A DNA stretch of 64,000 nucleotides, taken from contig OY292277.1 in the NCBI GenBank assembly GCA_958496175.1, positions 9,300,001 through 9,364,000 of the forward strand, given 5' to 3'. Of the stretch, positions 23,201 through 36,000 are shown one piece after another. Position numbers and translations under genes: made by a program. The DNA comes from Sisyra terminalis (Eukaryota; Arthropoda; Insecta; Neuroptera; Sisyridae). Position 1 is the stretch's first letter. Every line of letters starts with the position of its first letter. The notes beneath the pieces are model-generated. The model was given only the letters and a program-made list of their open reading frames with translations. It did not search any database and was not told the DNA's origin.

Positions 23201-26200
23201 GACCTAAATCTTCAGTTAATACAAAAACTAAACTCACCATTTACAAAACTCTACTACGACCTATCAGGGCTTACGGAGCAGAATTGTGGGGCTCTGCAAA
23301 ACCATCCAACATCCAAATTATCCAATCTTTCCAATCAAAAGTCCTTCGTCGAATAATCAATGCTCCTTATTATGTTAACAACCGAATCATACACAATGAT
23401 CTCAACTTTCCTTTTGTCACTCTACCTTAGTCTAAGAACGATTCCAAAAATTCCACTCCAAGTTAGTCGACCATCCTAACCCTAATGCCCAAATTCTATC
23501 CTCTGGAACTCATCCAGACAACATGCCACGTAGGCTGAAACGACGTTGGCCTCGTGACCTCCTAACAAATTCTTAGAGTCCCAACATTGGTTGGGCCCTC
23601 TCAACATGTTTCGAAAATACCACACCAGGGTCGAACTACGGTTTTTACCTCAAATGTAGTATATAAGCAACCAAAATTTGTTAGCACATAGCATAGTATA
23701 TAAATTGTAAATATATAGAAGGCAATAAAGGATTTTTTAAAAAAAAAACTTAAAAAAAAACTATTCAATTAGCTACGTTTCGTTACGTATCGTAACTTCA
23801 TCAGGCTTCTTGATTCACAAAAAATATATCAATAATATATACCGATCTTAAACAACCTGAATTGTCTTCTTATTAAAAAAAACTTGGATATATCTTACAT
23901 GATTTGCCAGAGACAAACGATATAAGGTATCACACCACAAGGAATACAATTCCGCTCGACGTCGTTTCACAGCCATTCGTTGACGAAATACTTGAAATCG
24001 TTCTACTTTACTAGCATTCGGCGTCAATGGACTTGGATTGGGACACGAACTTGGCGGAGGTGAAACCCCTAATTTTGCGTTTCCTCCATTTCGAAATATG
24101 TCAATCACCAAATCTAAAATCTATACATTTCCATATTAATACAATTTCTTTTCAAATTCAAAACCATTTTACTTCCGTATTGACGTTCCAAGGCACAGCA
24201 CCCAATTGATTCAAAGAATCAAACGAAGGATATAGATTTGGTGTAGGAGTAGAGGCCAAACGTTGCAACTGTTGAGTCGCCTGTGGAGGAAGTCGTAGCA
24301 TTTCTGTATTAACTATTAGATATCCACCAGCATTGGTGCTAGCCCACGGTCGTGGTGGACATAGCATTGGAAGTAGGCTAACATGAAACGGAATTTTAGG
24401 ATTCATTGCTCCACGGAAGAGTTTCGTAACAGCCGGATGAGCTTTGACTTCTTCTTTGATTATATGTCCTTGAGACCGAAACAAGGAGTAAAACGCAGGC
24501 AAAAGTTTACTGAAAAAAAATATTTGTTTTCTATAAAAAATTATTTTCTCCTACTATTGTTATGTCAAACCTTTGTTTGCTTTTCGGTTTCGAAACATTA
24601 ACATCAATTTTTAAATCTTGCATTATAATACTGTAAAGGAATTTTCCGACTCCTACAACAAGGGAGTGAGGCCAAACTCGATCTTCAATGTTCTAAATAG
24701 AAAAAAAAAATGTTTAAAAATTGTAAACGTAAAAGACGTGATATAAGTGGTCTAACATGTTTGGAACGTAAAACGAACGTCAATGAAAATTAAAAGATTT
24801 TTTTTATCTCTATCTATTATTATAAAGCGGAAAGATTTGATTGTTTGTTTGCTTTGAATAGGCTCTGAAACTACTTGACCGATTTGAAAAATTCTTTCAC
24901 TGTTGGGAAGCTACACTATTTTCGGTGAACATGGGCTATATTAAAATTTCAAAAAAAAATAGGGATCCATACTAAAACTCCAACAATGTAACCCAAGGTC
25001 TGAAAAAATTACCAAAAAACATTATTTTATCGCGTGCGCTGCGAAAACTATTGCTTATAGAACAAAATAATGTAGTACGATTTTGCAGAACATATTATTA
25101 TCTCCAAAAAATAGAGCGACATCATATGTCTAAGTATTATAGTTATGTCACAATAAGTGTTTTTTCATTTTAAAAAATTTACATAAATACCACCGTTATA
25201 AAAGCTCTTTTATTTATACTTTGGGATTAATCCTTATCAAAATAAATGACTTCATATTTAAGTTTGCTTCAATACCATTATATAACTTTTTGGGTTATTC
25301 AATTTGAACATTTCATTCGAAAGATATCACAAGTTTAAAAATGTAAGTTATTTGAAAAATGTCGCATGGTTACCCCATTTTACTTATAATTAAGACCAAC
25401 TTTATTGAACTTGGCGATATTTTTTATTTATGTACAGATGCTGATTGATTTACAGATTATTTGGTCTACGGTAGGTATACCTACCGTAGCTATACGCAAT
25501 AGACATACTCTTTTTAGATATTTATAAATATTTTTTGAAAATTAATTAATTATTACATAGAGCAATTTTATTCTTTGCAACAGTTTATTAAATGTGTCGT
25601 TTTAAAATTGACGAAATAGTGTTTTTAAGTATGATAATGTTTTTCGTAAAAGAAATAAGAAAAATAAAAATTTTCATACACCACTACAAATGGCAAATTT
25701 GAAAAGAAAACATAATCTACACCTACGTTTCGCAGACGAAGTTGCGGGGATCAGCGAGTTATTGACAAATAAAATCAAATAACGTTGTGTATTTCAATTT
25801 GTATTATATTATTCAACACTTACGACGATGTTTACATTTTTTTCAATCTATAAGCTCATTAAATTATGAAAAAGTTAAAATTCACAATTTTTTTTCAAAT
25901 TTACAAAGATCCCCTACCGTTTTACACATTAAGATTACAGTAAAATCGCATTATGAACCGGTTTTGAAATTGTATTTTGCTTTTATCTTTTATACTTTTT
26001 TTTTTAAATTCTCTTATTGATTTCTATGCAAGCATTACAATACATTTGTAATTTCATTTGTAATAAATTCACACATTTGTTATTCAATTTTATTCGGAAA
26101 GAATTTTCTTATAACGATCAAATTAAATCCTAACATTAATGATTCTCATTTTCTGGATACTTAATATTCGATGTATTTATTAAATTTTTAGTACATCGTT

Positions 26201-29200
26201 TCGCCACTTTCGCAGCTTCCTCAGGTACTCAATTACAAACATCAATTGTTAAATCCATGTACAATAATTTCGGCATTTATACGACTGTCCTTCTCATAAT
26301 TCTCAGTATCCTCTCTTACCAATCATATTTAATTTATTAATTTTTTTAAATATGATTGGTAAACGAGGATAGTACGTGAAGAAGCTGCGAAAGTGGCGAA
26401 ACGTTGTACGAACAATTTAATAAAAACATCGAATATTAAGTATCCAGAAAATGAGAATCATTAAGGGGGTATTCTACTCTAGAAATTTGAAAAAATCAAA
26501 AAATTGTTTTTTTCATAATCCGATAGTTTAGATATTCAAAAATATCCTCCTAAAAGGATTTTTCAAAATTCAAATTATTTCCGAAGTTATAGCGGTTTTG
26601 TATGAAGCTGGGATGGCTGATTAAGAGAATGTAAGTAATACATACTATTCTATCAATTACGCTGCCTGAAACTTAACGTAAAACTTTAAACGCGTTTTTC
26701 TCGAAACTGTCTTTTTCAAAACGATACCCACGATTTCTCAGGTTCTACTGAACCGATTTACCTGAAATTTTTAGAGAGTCTTCTTTATAGACTTGTCTAT
26801 GTCTGGAACTATTCCCATCCCCAAATTTTGATTTTTACTATTTTTAAAAAAATCGAAACAGTCAAAAAAAGTGGTACAAAAATTGTTTTTTTTTTCAGGC
26901 AGTCGCCATTTCGTGAAATTTTTTTTTTCATACTTTTCCGTAGTTCCAGACATTGCGACATTATTCTAGATTAATAATATTTTTTTTTGGGGTCAGATTA
27001 CTAGGAGGGTTGAAATCGTGGTTATGGTCAGGTGCCAATTTTTTGAGACCCCCCACTTCATCAGCTGCTAATTTTTGAAATTTTTAACTTTTTTAATTTT
27101 TTTCTGTATTCTTGAAATGTTAATAAATAACTAATAAAAAATGGATAGTAAAAATATTAATTGGCTATTTTTTATGACACTTCAAAAATTACCTGAAATT
27201 CATGCCTGTAGACTAGAATACTCCCTTCATGTATAATAACCATGGATAAGAATACCAGTAATGTTAAAACCTAACAAAATTTTTGCTTAATCTCTTTTAC
27301 ATTTACGATGTTTTAATCGCAAGCTTTTGTGGATAAATCTAACATATTTTCTGAACAGAAATCGATTATAAACGTACAATTTAAAGACACTCAAATACGA
27401 ACAAACATGTCTTCAAAATATAGCAAAATAGGAGTGTACCTTCCTAACTTTATGCAAATAATTTACGAATACCTACCAAGCTTGGTCCTGTATGATCCGA
27501 ATGTTCCAAAGCTTGCCAATATTGTCTAGGATTAAAATTACGTGGCGAATTTTCCGTCGATTCCAAATTGGTGTCTTCCAGATATTCATTCGCATACCAA
27601 TCGCAATAGCACTTATAAATGTGCTCAACTTTTTCGTGGATTCCATATTTTTGTTTCAATTTCACCTGATATTTTGAATGAACTAACTGGCCAATTTCGC
27701 GATAGAGTTGCGACATTGACGGACTATATGTTTCCGATCCTTCGGCCAGTTTTCGTACTTCTTGTAAAATAATTTCCGTTATTTCCTCCGACGACAACGA
27801 GTGAAGACACGCGTGTAGACTGGGCGAACCTTTGGCAGTACCTCCAGCAGCCAAGGATTGCGCTTGTAGGGAAGCCATATCACGAAGAAGGCATTGCTGT
27901 ATCGTTTCCTCCCAATGTTTTAATGTTTCCTCCAATTTATTCCTCTGAAAATATACATGGAAAAAGTAAATGAAACGAAATTTATCAATATACTAGAGGA
28001 CTACGTTTCCTTATTGCTTCACCCATCAACCCTCACGCAATTAATCAAACCTCATTTCAAATATTTCAATCCAATTTCCCTGACTTTTCGAATCTAAATT
28101 CACCTTTTCCCTGACTTCATTTTAAAAAAAATTCAGCTATATACATGGAAAAAGTAAATGAAACCTCACTTCACATACTTCAACCCAATTTCCCTGACTT
28201 TTCGAATCTAAATTCACCTTTTCCCTGACTTTATTTTAAAAAAATTTCAGCTATATACATGGAAAAAGTAAATGAAACCTCACTTCACATACTTCAACCC
28301 AATTTCCCTGACTTTTCGGATCTAAATTCACCTTTTCCTTGACTTTATTTTAAAAAAATTTCAGCTATATACATGGAAAATGTAAATGAAACCTCACTTC
28401 ACATACTTCAACCCAATTTCCCTGACTTTTCGGATCTAAATTCACCTTTTCCCTGACTTTATTTTAAAAAAATTTCAGCTATATACATGGAAAAAGTAAA
28501 TGAAACCTCAGTTCACATACTTCAACCCAATTTCCCTGACTTTTCGGATCTAAATTCACCTTTTCCCTGACTTTATTTTAAAAAAAAATCAGCTAGAAAT
28601 TTTGAAAAACTTTTGGCTCATGTGCACTTTAGCACGCCCACAATCTGGCAATGCTGTATTTTCGACTTTGTTTTTAATTTAATTCGCGATTAAATAGGTT
28701 CATAATGAAAATTTAGCCACAAAAGAGAGAATTATACCATATTAGAATTGAATAAGCAAAAATATCGCGAATTAAATCAAAAACAAAGTCGAAAATGCAA
28801 CATTGTCAGATTGTGGGTGTGCTAAAGTACACTTGAGCCAAACTTTTTATATTATATTTGCCCAATTCTTTACAACTATGTAATAAACTAGCTATATCGA
28901 TTAGGTAAACCCACAAGAAATGGATATTTTTTATTTTCAGAGGTTTAAATTCAAACTTATAATGTTCTATACCAATATATGAAAATAAAGCAGGACAACG
29001 TAGACCAAAAAATAAATATAATAAGCTTACATAATGAATAACGGTTTCAGTCGGTTCTCCTTGCAGTTCAATGGAATCAACATAAATATATCCTTGTCCT
29101 TCGATTTGCAATTGCTGATTAGCTTGCTCCTTTAACTGTTGCGTTGTAAGCGATTTCTTGCTAATATTTGCTTTAGTATCGCTATCAATTTCTTGATAAA

Positions 29201-30784
29201 TTTCCTCAAATCGATTTTCCAAGTTAAAGCGTTTATATTCCGAAATATCACTAGTGAATGCCGGCGTAAAATTATCACAATAATTAAATACCGAATATGA
29301 CAAGGAGCTGCTCGCCAGCGGATTAAACGTAAACGAATCGATATCCGCATACAAATCCGGATTGGGATTTCGATATAAGATATCACTAATATTAGCATTC
29401 AATTGCGCTAGTTTAATTTCTCGATTTGTCTTATTCTCTAAATAGCTCATAATTGCATCGGGAATTTTGATCTTTTTACTAATGTTCTCCAACATGTGCA
29501 TTTGTGCATTGTTGTTCAAATGATCTACAAGTTTATTGTTGTACTGAATTATTGGTTTGCTGTAAATTGGAGAAAAGTTCGGTTCGAGGTAGCGAATGGC
29601 AGCAAGAACAGCTTCGCGTCGATTTCCAATAAATTTTCCCTTGTCAATCAAGTCGTTTAAACTGAAACCATAAGATTGTAATTCGGAGCGGTATGCGACC
29701 AAATGGTCGAGTGATGGATTTTTTATTCGACCAAAACATTCGAAAATTGCGACAAATGTTTGTAGCGTCGGGGTGATTTGGTTTTCCTTCATTAACGAGA
29801 GGACTTCTCGAGTGCGGCCAAAGTTTCCCTTGGACGCAAAACCTTCGAGAACGCAATCGTAAACATTGGGGTTTAAGACTTTGGGCATGTTGGGGTTTCT
29901 TTTAGCTCGTTCACGATAAAAACGCAGGGCTTGTAAGCCTCGAAGAGGCTTTCCATGTGCCACGCACAGCCCTGTGTATGCCAATAAAATTCGACCCAAA
30001 GCTTCTTCACGAGCTGCTCGATCATTTTTGCTGAAAAGTGTTTCTTCTTTCACGTTTTTTGCCTTTGCTGTTCTTTTATTTGTAGCTTTTTCTCCATCAA
30101 TCGCAGTCGAAGCTGCCTCACTTGAATATTCAATTGAATCAACATGATCACCTTGATACTCCTCTAGAATCCCATTATGAAATTCCGGATCATCCAAAAG
30201 TAATGATGTTTCAGTGTCTTTTACTTGAAATGTATCAATGTGATCATTGATAAGTTCTTGTGGAAATTCTTCTAAACATTCACTACGTGGATTAATGCCG
30301 ATTGAACAATTATATCGGTCATAATCAATTGATGAAAAACATGTTATATTTTCAGAAGTTGAAAATGATTTCGGTAAAACATTATGGATTTTATGTAGCT
30401 CTCCTAAATGTACATCGGGCTTGTCGGTTAACAAGGCCAAATGTTTTGCTTTGAGATTATGAACAGAAGCTTGGGTTTCTAAGGTGGATTTTGGTGTCAC
30501 CTCCAAAAGTTCCGCATATTTCTTCGCTCGTTTGGCTCGTTTCTTTTTCTTTCCAATTGCTTGCAATGAAGGATTTGTCGACTGGAAATGTGTTGGGCCT
30601 AAATAAATCAAATGTTAGTGAAATTATTTAAGTCAATTTTACTTAAATTACCTGAAAATATTCCATTGTGATTTAACTTTTGACAGTAAGCACAAGTTTT
30701 GGTTACCCGAAAAGAATTTAATGAATGTGACAACACCCTAGAGTCACTGATAACCCAATTTTTTAACTTTAATAACCGATGCAT
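20248..30784 (-). CDS. POLRMT: Mitochondrial DNA-directed RNA polymerase, 1401 aa, 12 exons
   Basis: Single-subunit, T7-like polymerase that transcribes mitochondrial DNA and primes its replication in the matrix. Coding exons: 30784-30652, 30598-29031, 27944-27477, 24692-24571, 24509-24173, 24120-23899, 22824-22549, 22485-22080, 22020-21741, 21674-21503, 20532-20441, 20377-20248; 4206 nt, all phases consistent. Residues 1-44 are basic, Ser-rich and acid-poor, like a targeting presequence. Pentatricopeptide-like helices lie at about 247-340 (NPNVYDCVLEGFASKGNFGR). The polymerase core has HNMDFRGRVYPIPPH, palm motif A HQDGSCNGLQHYAALGRD (Asp about 1084), finger helix RKVIKQTVMTTVYGVTRFG, FPPNFIHSLDSTHMML, palm motif C FVSVHDCFWTH (Asp about 1314) and the terminal VYFFS seen in animal POLRMTs. 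No inactivating change is seen. Confidence 0.97.
20634..21500. mobile_element. hAT-type element in the POLRMT intron, abutting a splice donor
   Basis: An 851-bp element (20642-21492) has ends TAGAGGTGCCACGAATA and TATTCGTGACATCTCTA and inner repeats of GCCGAATACCGAATATTCGG type. Flanking 8-mers ATTTACAT (20634-20641) and ATTTACAC (21493-21500) differ at one base, as expected of an aged hAT duplication. The right duplication covers intron positions +3 to +10 of the exon ending at 21503. No transposase frame is seen. Confidence 0.85.
22985..23111. mobile_element. Foldback repeat, left part, split by a LINE
   Basis: AATAAGAAGACAATTCAGG (from about 23048) is the left terminal repeat of a foldback whose right end is at 23845-23876. 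The element is cut at 23111 by a Jockey fragment. A relative lies at 54180-54350. The upstream words here (from about 22985) are also shared with that copy. Confidence 0.7.
23112..23759 (+). pseudogene. 5-prime-truncated Jockey-clade LINE with 10-bp target duplication
   Basis: The plus-strand frame from 23113 reads DSHLTWNPHIKFKRQILNQR and later LRPIRAYGAELWGSAKPSN, then FQSKVLRRIINAPYYVNN. This is the C-terminal end of Jockey-type reverse transcriptases. It ends in A-rich sequence and is bounded by ACTATTCAAT at 23102-23111 and 23760-23769. Stop codons and the short length make it dead. It is antisense to POLRMT. Confidence 0.9.
23760..23876. mobile_element. Foldback repeat, right part, with hammerhead-like hairpin
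   Basis: The minus strand of 23774-23806 reads CCTGATGAAG, then a stem TTACG/CGTAA with loop ATA, then CGAAACGT. The right terminal repeat CTGAATTGTCTTCTTATT ends the element near 23876. The same hairpin occurs on the plus strand at 54204-54235. Confidence 0.7.
24807..25758 (+). mobile_element. Non-autonomous Helitron in POLRMT intron
   Basis: The start TCTCTATCTATTATTATAAA follows an A, and the end GCGGGGATCAGCGAG precedes a T, in line with A-T insertion. A short GC-rich hairpin (GCAGACGAAGTTGCGGGG) sits just before the end, as in Helitrons, although the terminal CTAG has become CGAG. Internal sequence matches 56725-57097. No Rep/helicase is present. Confidence 0.7.
26136..26464. mobile_element. 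Foldback element with hammerhead-like hairpin in both arms
   Basis: TTAATGATTCTCATTTTCTG starts and its inverse CAGAAAATGAGAATCATTAA ends a 329-bp element with arms of about 130 bp. Each arm carries the outward-reading motif CTGAGGAAGCTGCGAAAGTG or GTGAAGAAGCTGCGAAAGTG followed by GCGAAACG (26203-26235 minus, 26370-26395 plus). The next element starts at its right end. Confidence 0.8.
26463..27226. mobile_element. Non-autonomous DNA element with GGGGGTATTCTA inverted termini
   Basis: Left end AAGGGGGTATTCTACTCTAG, right end CTAGAATACTCCCTT. About 760 bp, no coding capacity. The interior has TTTCTCGAAACTGTCTTTTT, which resembles the interior of the element at 36425-37145, so both may belong to one superfamily. 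The left flank is TTAA, the right one is eroded. Confidence 0.65.
27948..28600. repeat. Minisatellite, period about 119 bp, in POLRMT intron
   Basis: Four to five units each contain ATATACATGGAAAAAGTAAA, ACCCAATTTCCCTGACTTTT and CACCTTTTCCCTGACTTTAT. The inner units are nearly identical. The first unit begins in the 3-prime splice-site region of the exon starting at 27944: its TATACATGG word is the branch and acceptor side of that intron. Confidence 0.85.
28604..28848. mobile_element. MITE with about 60-bp inverted termini
   Basis: GGCTCATGTGCACTTTAGCA and TGCTAAAGTACACTTGAGCC are the outer ends. The complementarity continues through CACAATCTGGCAATGCTG and TTTTCGACTTTGTTTTT. About 245 bp, non-coding, in the same POLRMT intron as the minisatellite. 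Confidence 0.8.
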
Positions 30785-31032
30785 TACACATTACAACTAA
30801 TATAATTATTTATTTTGAAATATTTAGTCGTCAATTTTATATTTTTATTATTATCAAATGAGCACGTGCGTAGGTTATGATAAGGACATAAGCGCCATAT
30901 TTAAAAATAAAATGTTCTAGAAAGTCTGTAGATTTTTCGCATAGAATTGAATGGTTCTCACGATTTAACTTTCTGCGGGAAATTGAAAATTAAATTAACT
31001 ATTTGATTTGATCTTTGGCCTTTATGTATTAA
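30785..31032 (-). promoter_or_regulatory. Presumed POLRMT promoter with E-box
   Basis: CACGTG at 30863-30868 lies about 80 nt upstream of the ATG, within GAGCACGTGCG. TTTCTGCGGGAAA further up (about 30970-30983) looks like an E2F site. These are the most GC-rich words in this stretch. Their position fits a TATA-less housekeeping promoter; function is inferred. Confidence 0.4.
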
Positions 31033-32169
31033 CTAGAAGTTGCCCGTTGCATTCGCAACTAAAGGTTTTATCTCAACAAAATGTTTAATATGAGATAATG
31101 TAGAATTAATCAAAAATCGAAATTTTAAATTTAATAATCCAAGTGTTGTTAATATAAAAAAAAGGTCATCTAAAATTTTATTAAGAAAAAAAATATAAGT
31201 GTTTTTTTAATATCATTTCAATAACAACATTTTAAATAACGTCATTTCACTAAATTAGTAGGAAAGTTTAATACTTATGTAGTACTTATACCAAATAGGC
31301 GATTTTAAATTTTAGTTCGTTTTTCAACAATCAAACTTTTTAAAATCTATTTTATTCTATGAACCAATGGTTGTGATCTGGAGTAAGTATATATTCGGCT
31401 GAAAAGTATTAAGGTATCAATTTTTTGCCATATATTTCACTGTCAATTCAAATATAAAATCTTCGATACTAACTATTTTTTGGTATTTAGAACAATTTGA
31501 AACCCAATTATTATTATTGAAAATAAATAAAATATTCCAATTTACTTCCACGCTTTCCACCTATTTCCAACAATTTTGTATGTACAACATTCAAATGTGC
31601 GAAATCGAATAACTTTTTAGTCATGTTAACTAACATAAAGGTCATTATTTTTTTTCGTTTTACATTGTATTTTCAAATATAAGTGCACATTTGGGTCGAT
31701 GAAATTTGGAAAGTGTTTTCCTGATACGATGCAGATATAGAATAAGAAAGGGTTTTTGAAAATTTCTCCCCTAAAAGAGTGAAAAACGGTATCAAAGTTT
31801 GTAAGGGATAACGTGTAATAAACCATCGAAATTTCAAATATAAAAATCAATCAAAGTCCGTTAAAAGCGAAACGTTATTACTGCTTAATATAAAACAAAG
31901 TTGATTTATTATTAGAAACAAAAACTTTGGATCTGCTTAAAAATTTAAACTCTGGTAAGTAGATATATCTGAAATGGTTAAGTCAAGTTTATAAATGAGC
32001 ATTATATTTTTTGGCTTTCACATATTGCAAACCTGAAAAATCCACAAATAAATACATTAGTGAGTGAGTACCCTTACCAATGTTTTGAATGCGTAAGTGG
32101 GGATAACCGTGCATGCGCATAGCCCATTCTACACGGACGCACGGCAAGATAGTCAATTTATATATAAGA
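31033..32169 (-). mobile_element. Non-autonomous Helitron, minus strand
   Basis: Read on the minus strand it begins TCTTATATATAAATTGAC after an A and ends GCAACGGGCAACTTCTAG before a T. A hairpin (GTTGCGAATGCAACGGGCAAC) comes just before CTAG, the textbook Helitron 3-prime end. 1137 bp, no Rep/helicase. The interior is repeated, without clear ends, at about 55460-56420. Confidence 0.8.
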
Positions 32170-33068
32170 TTTAATTTAAATTTTGGCATATTTTTATCAA
32201 ATCTAAATAAATTTTCAGGAAAAAGAGGGATTAGATTGGTTTATAAAACAAGAACTCTAAGCCTATTAGAAATGTAATAAAAACTGCGATTTTTTTTAGC
32301 AAACCTTTATTACAAATATTTAGTTTAAGCTAAGCTTTAACGTTACAATTATTTCTAATGCACACGTTTATATATTTGTATTAAGTTGTAATAAAAAATT
32401 TATTGTTCACATCGTGATTTTTCCATTTAAAAAAAAAACTGAACACATTTTCAAAAGCTATTGAATTGTGATATATGAATGAATGTATGTATGTAAATTT
32501 TTTTTGCCTGAATAATACAAAATTATTTATCAGTTACGCATCAGAAAATTTACCCTGATTTTATCTAAAAATATTAATATAAAATTTAAATTATAGTCAT
32601 TCAATACTTGCTATACATATATAATTTGGACATTAATTTTAGCAGCTTATTCGTAAAAAAGGCTTTCCTCACTAAAAACAAATATACAAATATATTTTCT
32701 TTTTAAATGCAATTAAGTAGTGGAACAAATCTTAAAAACTAAAAACTGATTTAGTTTTTTTTTTTCACGTGAATAAATGTGAGAAATAAACAATTTTTTA
32801 AATTATTAAATTAACAACAACTAAGTAAAATTTTTTCTCTAATAAATTACTTAGAAATATCACGTCATAGTTTCATATTAAACATTACATCACAAATATT
32901 GAGGGGTGGATCCCTCCAAACCCTCGATACATAATTGAACATTCAATAAATAAATAAATATCCAAAACGTGTCAATAACGAATCATAAACACTTACAAAA
33001 TGCGTATAAATACAAACATTTTCTATCGATCTAATTTTCAAAATACATATACATTTTTTTTTCTTCGA
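32170..33068. other. Non-coding DNA including ABHD2 3-prime UTR
   Basis: AT-rich, no open frame of note. The part nearest 33068 must hold the 3-prime UTR of the ABHD2-type gene. I see no element boundary. Confidence 0.5.
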
Positions 33069-36000
33069 TTAATTTACTTTTTTTGCAGCATAATTAGCAT
33101 GGTGTAATGCAAGACTTCCCACTAAAGCAACCAATGTTCGATCTAACCATGTTACAGGATTTGGATACATAAGTCCACCTTCGTAAAATCCTAGATGTCC
33201 TCCATGAGCTAGTTCTACGTACATTATATTACGATGAGCAGCTAAAACAGTAAAGAAGAATATTAATAAGATCGCAATGATTAAATAATTTGCTTCTTTT
33301 TTAAAATCAAAGAGTACAAGAAAATTTCAAGTTATGTCCCTTTTTATAATCTGGCTAATCAATTTTTTGGCATATAGCGACTGAGGTAAGTACATTTAAA
33401 ACGAGCTGATTATCTATACTAATATATAAAATTCTTACGTCTGTCTGTACATTTCGATTTTTACCCCAATTTTAGGGTAAATATTTGTCTCAAGAAGCCC
33501 TTATTCCAAATTTAACATTTTTAAAATTTTTGTCTGTCTGTGTGTCCCGATTTAACTAAAGAACGGAACAACCGAATTTAATGAAATTTGGTATTAAGAT
33601 ACAACACAATTTTCCACAGACTATAGGCTACTTATCATTCCCAAAAAATAATTAGGAAAGGTATTCCCTAGGGATGAAAACAGACATTTTTACACTAGAC
33701 AGGTGAGTTTTATATCATTGAAAAGGTAATTAAAAGTTAGAAAATAATCTGTAAAAATATTTTTAGTTGAACTGATAAAAAGCACAGTAAATTCAATTTA
33801 AACTCTAAAAAATTGCCTCTTTGAAATATAAACCTTTGAAATATAAACAAATAATAATTTTCATTTGCCACTACAAATAGCAAATTTAAAAAGAAAATAT
33901 AATCTATACCTACGTTACGCAGACGAAGTCGCGGGGATCAGCTAGTATTCTGATAAAACCGAATAGGAACGAACGTATTGGTGCAAAATGATCCAAAGTA
34001 AGTCGAGTAAATAATTTGAGTAAATAAATAAATTTTTATAACTAAAAATAATGGACTTGCAGAATGAAAATAGCCGTACAGATTCGTGAAATTTAATATA
34101 AAAATTCCTCTACATGTTAAGGCAGTATATTGGCCCAAACATTTATAAATTCTTTCACATATTAGCCAGCTTATGGGAACGTGGGGCGGAATTGGAAATG
34201 GAATTAGCGCTTGTTACAGGTGACAAAAATGCATACAAATCATACTCAATGTTCAATTAACTGTGCTGCATTATACAAAGTGGCTATCGCCAGTAAAGAA
34301 TGCTGTTGTTTTTATTTTTATCAAAAGTCGAAATAAATGTTTCCGAATTCTAATTTTTGCAAAGTACTAAGGTAATTATCCTATGTTCTATTTTTTGTTT
34401 GAATATTAACATGACATGTTTGTTAAAACATACTGTTGACTAACTAAAAGCCTATTGATAATTCAAATATAACCAATATATCCTGCCATAATAGTCGTCC
34501 TTGTGGGAAAGGTGCTTTGGGGCACAATGGGTGGGGCGGAATGGGATATACCATTCAGGTAGTATTTCCCATTCGGACAGACATTTTTATTTTATCAGCA
34601 GATAATGCGTACATATGTAAGGAAAACTAGCCGACAGTCCATATATAAGAAAGGTCGGAAGATGCAGAGGTAATTTGCTTATACTGTGAGGATTTAAACT
34701 CCAAATCTAATGAAAGCTGGTGTTCCTGCAGAATTTGTCAAAAATGGGTACATTTGGCATGTGCTGGGCTAAACACGATGATGACTGTGTCTTCATCTGC
34801 GAATTAAGCCAATAACAAGTATCCTATTGCGCCCCAGGCTCATTTCCCATTGTGCCCCAGAGGGTAGGGCAGAATGGGAAATTTCCATTTATTTTTGAAA
34901 CCTAAATTTTTAATATCAATTATTAATTCAAATCAATAAAACCTTTTTTTATTTGTAAAGAATGAATTAAATAAATATATAAGTTACGAAACAATGCGAT
35001 TGTTTCTTTAAATCTCTCGTAAATTGTAATTAAAACTGAGGTACCCCGTTCCGCCCCAGGTTCCCCTACATATATCACTTTAAACATTAATCCGGGCCAT
35101 ATAAATTGGTTTTATATGTAAAGCAACCCATAAAAGTTAAACACATTTGCATTTTCTTGTACTCTTTATCGTCTGAAAAATTAGTCAATTTTTTTTCTTA
35201 ATCATACAGGCAAAATTCTGGATCGGTTGCAACAATGGTTCAGGAACAATCGGATCATCTCGAGCGTTTATAAAAACCATTGGATTTGAAATATTTTCTA
35301 AATAATGTATACTAGAACTCCAAGCATATAAGTCTTCCAACGAAGAAAAATTATGAACTTTTCTATAAAAAAAAATAAATAAATAATTAATCGTTAACAT
35401 ATTAATATTTATCCAACTCTTACCTAGTATAAGCATCGTCCAGTTCTGGTAAAGTAGCCGCCGAAATAATTTCTCTTTCATTTAACTGCTTTTTCTGCTT
35501 TACATCTTCGCTAAGCAAAACATGTCTGTGCCTTAATATAATATTCTTCATGTTTTCAGTCATAACATAAAGATAAAAACGGCGAAAATTTTGCCAGTTC
35601 AACAGCCATTTTGTGCCTCTAAACAAAAAGAAAGAAATAATGAATATCATCGACCAAAAAAAAAAAACATATACTAATTAACCACATAATTAGTATAAAT
35701 TCCCATTGATGAGTCAATGCAATAGAATCAATAAACGAAAAAAACAAACTAATGTTAATTTTATTATACTATGTTTTAAGTAGTTATTACGTGTAATTAC
35801 TTAGTAACTGTAAAAAATCTAGCGAAAAAAAACATTCCATTTTCCTAATTGATAGTTAACCTAAATTAGCCTTAATCTAAATAATAAAACTGTAAATTTT
35901 TCTATTGAATATAAATCGAGATGAATTATAACTGAACGCTTAAATAGAAAAATTCATGCATTTTTTTTTTAGAGAGATCATTCCAGCCAAAGTTAACATT

